Below, piece by piece: positions 62,984 through 64,000 of a stretch of 64,000 nucleotides of DNA. Source of the stretch: Flavobacterium hibernum (lineage in GTDB: Bacteria; Bacteroidota; Bacteroidia; Flavobacteriales; Flavobacteriaceae); the NCBI RefSeq assembly GCF_000832125.1, contig NZ_JPRK01000004.1, forward strand, positions 1-64,000, read 5' to 3'. Numbering within the stretch: position 1 is the stretch's first letter; each line of letters begins with the position of its first letter. The position numbers and the translations under genes are program-made. The notes beneath the pieces were generated by a model that worked only from the letters and a program-made list of their open reading frames with translations, did not search any database and was not told where the DNA came from.

Positions 62984-63014
62984 TTGTTAATTTGACATAT
63001 AAAAATTATCTTTG
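62984..63014 (+). promoter_or_regulatory. promoter of the acyl-CoA dehydrogenase gene
   Basis: TTG at 62984-62986, a 20-base spacer and TATCTTTG at 63007-63014 fit the Bacteroidota primary-sigma consensus. The 5' leader to ATG 63120 is about 100 bases. Confidence 0.75.
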
Positions 63015-63119
63015 AAAGCCTTTTTGCCTAAAACAAAAGCGATTCAAAAAACAAAAATAACCACTAACTAAATTAATTTTTTCTAAATTGGTTTAGGAAT
63101 AACAAAACAATAAAAGACT

Positions 63120-64000
63120 ATGGATTTCAATCTTACCGAAGAACATTTGATGATTCAACAAGCAGCAAGAGATTTTGCTCAAAATGAATTGTTGCCAGGT
63201 GTTATTGAGCGTGACGAAAAACAAATTTTTCCGACAGAGCAAGTTAAAAAAATGGGGCAATTAGGATTCATGGGAATGATGGTTGATCCAAAATACGGAG
63301 GAAGTGGATTAGATGCAATTTCGTATGTAATTGCAATGGAAGAAATTTCAAAAGTAGATGCATCTGCTTCTGTAGTAATGTCTGTAAACAACTCTTTAGT
63401 TTGTTGGGGTTTACAAGAATTTGGAACTGAAGAACAAAAACAAAAATATTTACCGGGTTTAGCTTCAGGAGAAATTCACGGAGCTTTTTGTTTAAGTGAG
63501 CCCGAAGCAGGTAGTGATGCAACTTCGCAAAAAACTACTGCTATTGATATGGGAGATCATTATTTAGTAAATGGAACTAAAAACTGGATTACAAACGGAA
63601 ATACAGCTTCAGTTTATCTAGTAATTGCTCAAACACATCCAGAATTAAAGCATAAAGGAATTAATGCTTTGATCATGACTAAAGATATGCCAGGTTTTTC
63701 TATTGGCCCAAAAGAGCAAAAAATGGGAATTCGTGGTTCAGATACGCACTCACTAATGTTTAGTGATGTAAAAGTTCCAAAAGAAAATAGAATAGGTGAA
63801 GATGGATTTGGTTTCAAGTTTGCCATGAAAACGCTTGCCGGAGGTCGTATTGGTATTGCATCTCAAGCATTAGGAATTGCTTCTGGAGCTTACGAATTGG
63901 CTTTAAAATATTCTAAAGAACGTAAAGCTTTTGGAACAGAAATTTGTAATCATCAGGCAATCGCTTTTAAACTGGCAGATATGGCTGTAAATATCGAAGC
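63120..64000 (+). CDS. acyl-CoA dehydrogenase (partial, runs off the window)
   Basis: Starts ATG 63120 (MDFNLTEEHLMIQQAARDFAQNE) and remains open through 64000, giving 293 residues. FCLSEPEAGSDATSQKTTA (about 125-143) and WITNG (about 156-160) are the FAD-binding signature, and ERKAFGTEICNHQAIAFKLADM near the end matches the C-terminal helical domain. The catalytic Glu, expected near residue 365, lies beyond the window. It looks like a short-chain or branched-chain enzyme; the substrate is not decidable. Confidence 0.92.
   Translation, partial: MDFNLTEEHLMIQQAARDFAQNELLPGVIERDEKQIFPTEQVKKMGQLGFMGMMVDPKYGGSGLDAISYVIAMEEISKVDASASVVMSVNNSLVCWGLQEFGTEEQKQKYLPGLASGEIHGAFCLSEPEAGSDATSQKTTAIDMGDHYLVNGTKNWITNGNTASVYLVIAQTHPELKHKGINALIMTKDMPGFSIGPKEQKMGIRGSDTHSLMFSDVKVPKENRIGEDGFGFKFAMKTLAGGRIGIASQALGIASGAYELALKYSKERKAFGTEICNHQAIAFKLADMAVNIE

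Noticed and set aside
63179..63826. Minus-strand frames over the acyl-CoA dehydrogenase
   Set aside because: They are antisense to a strongly supported gene whose frame is open to the window end.

Overview
The window looks like a chromosomal segment of a Flavobacterium-type bacterium (Bacteroidota, Flavobacteriales). This rests on the low GC content, A-rich translation starts without Shine-Dalgarno motifs, recurring TAnnTTTG promoter -7 boxes, and families such as NDH-2, DUF885, fused alpha/beta E1, ExbB/ExbD/TonB and class II ketol-acid reductoisomerase. No rRNA, CRISPR array, insertion sequence, prophage or integrase was seen. The organism assignment is by recognition only; no search was run.

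Layout. 1-63 is the tail of an unknown gene, followed by a gene-free strip full of palindromes. 417-1961 is an uncharacterised helical-repeat protein. 2111-10409 is the branched-chain amino acid region: leuA-leuB, then an ilvD-ilvB-ilvN-ilvC operon preceded by a readable attenuator (Ile/Val-rich leader peptide, antiterminator and terminator, 4584-4741). A structured intergenic region leads to acs (10904-12811). 13044-15559 is a DnaQ-like exonuclease paired with a cNMP/CBS/DUF294 protein. 16027-28224 carries small secreted proteins, a Bcr/CflA efflux pump, NDH-2, two helicases, an MscS channel, a thioesterase and an RDD-Crp/Fnr pair. 28373-36185 has a quinone oxidoreductase-like protein, DUF885, a fused 2-oxoacid dehydrogenase E1, a 2-oxoglutarate/Fe(II) oxygenase, SUI1 and a nucleoside phosphorylase. 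36222-45099 is a set of small accessory genes, including an ArsR-SRPBCC-DoxX operon with a clear promoter and twin operators. 45168-46796 is a divergent HxlR / DsbA-like redox locus. 47330-53213 has a CocE-type hydrolase, an EamA transporter with its own short leader peptide and terminator, an AraC regulator and two NTF2-like proteins, one fused to DJ-1/PfpI. 53350-55802 holds a choloylglycine-hydrolase-family enzyme and a beta-propeller protein. 56107-56342 holds tRNA-Tyr and tRNA-Val. 56522-62635 has folC, exbB-exbD convergent with tonB, a Glu/Leu-type dehydrogenase and a chalcone-isomerase-like protein. The window ends inside an acyl-CoA dehydrogenase (63120 onward).

How the genes fit together. 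The anabolic BCAA operon (2111-10409) and the catabolic branched-chain-type E1, Glu/Leu-type dehydrogenase and acyl-CoA dehydrogenase are all present but not adjacent. leuC, leuD and ilvA are not in the window. The strongest regulatory readings are the ilv attenuator, the EamA leader, the ArsR twin operator, a Crp/Fnr-like site before 28373 and a 22-bp palindrome before the acyl-CoA dehydrogenase. The most unusual genome-scale pattern is a family of about 90-106-bp palindromes in intergenic gaps whose outer and inner stem segments occur in different combinations while staying base-paired.
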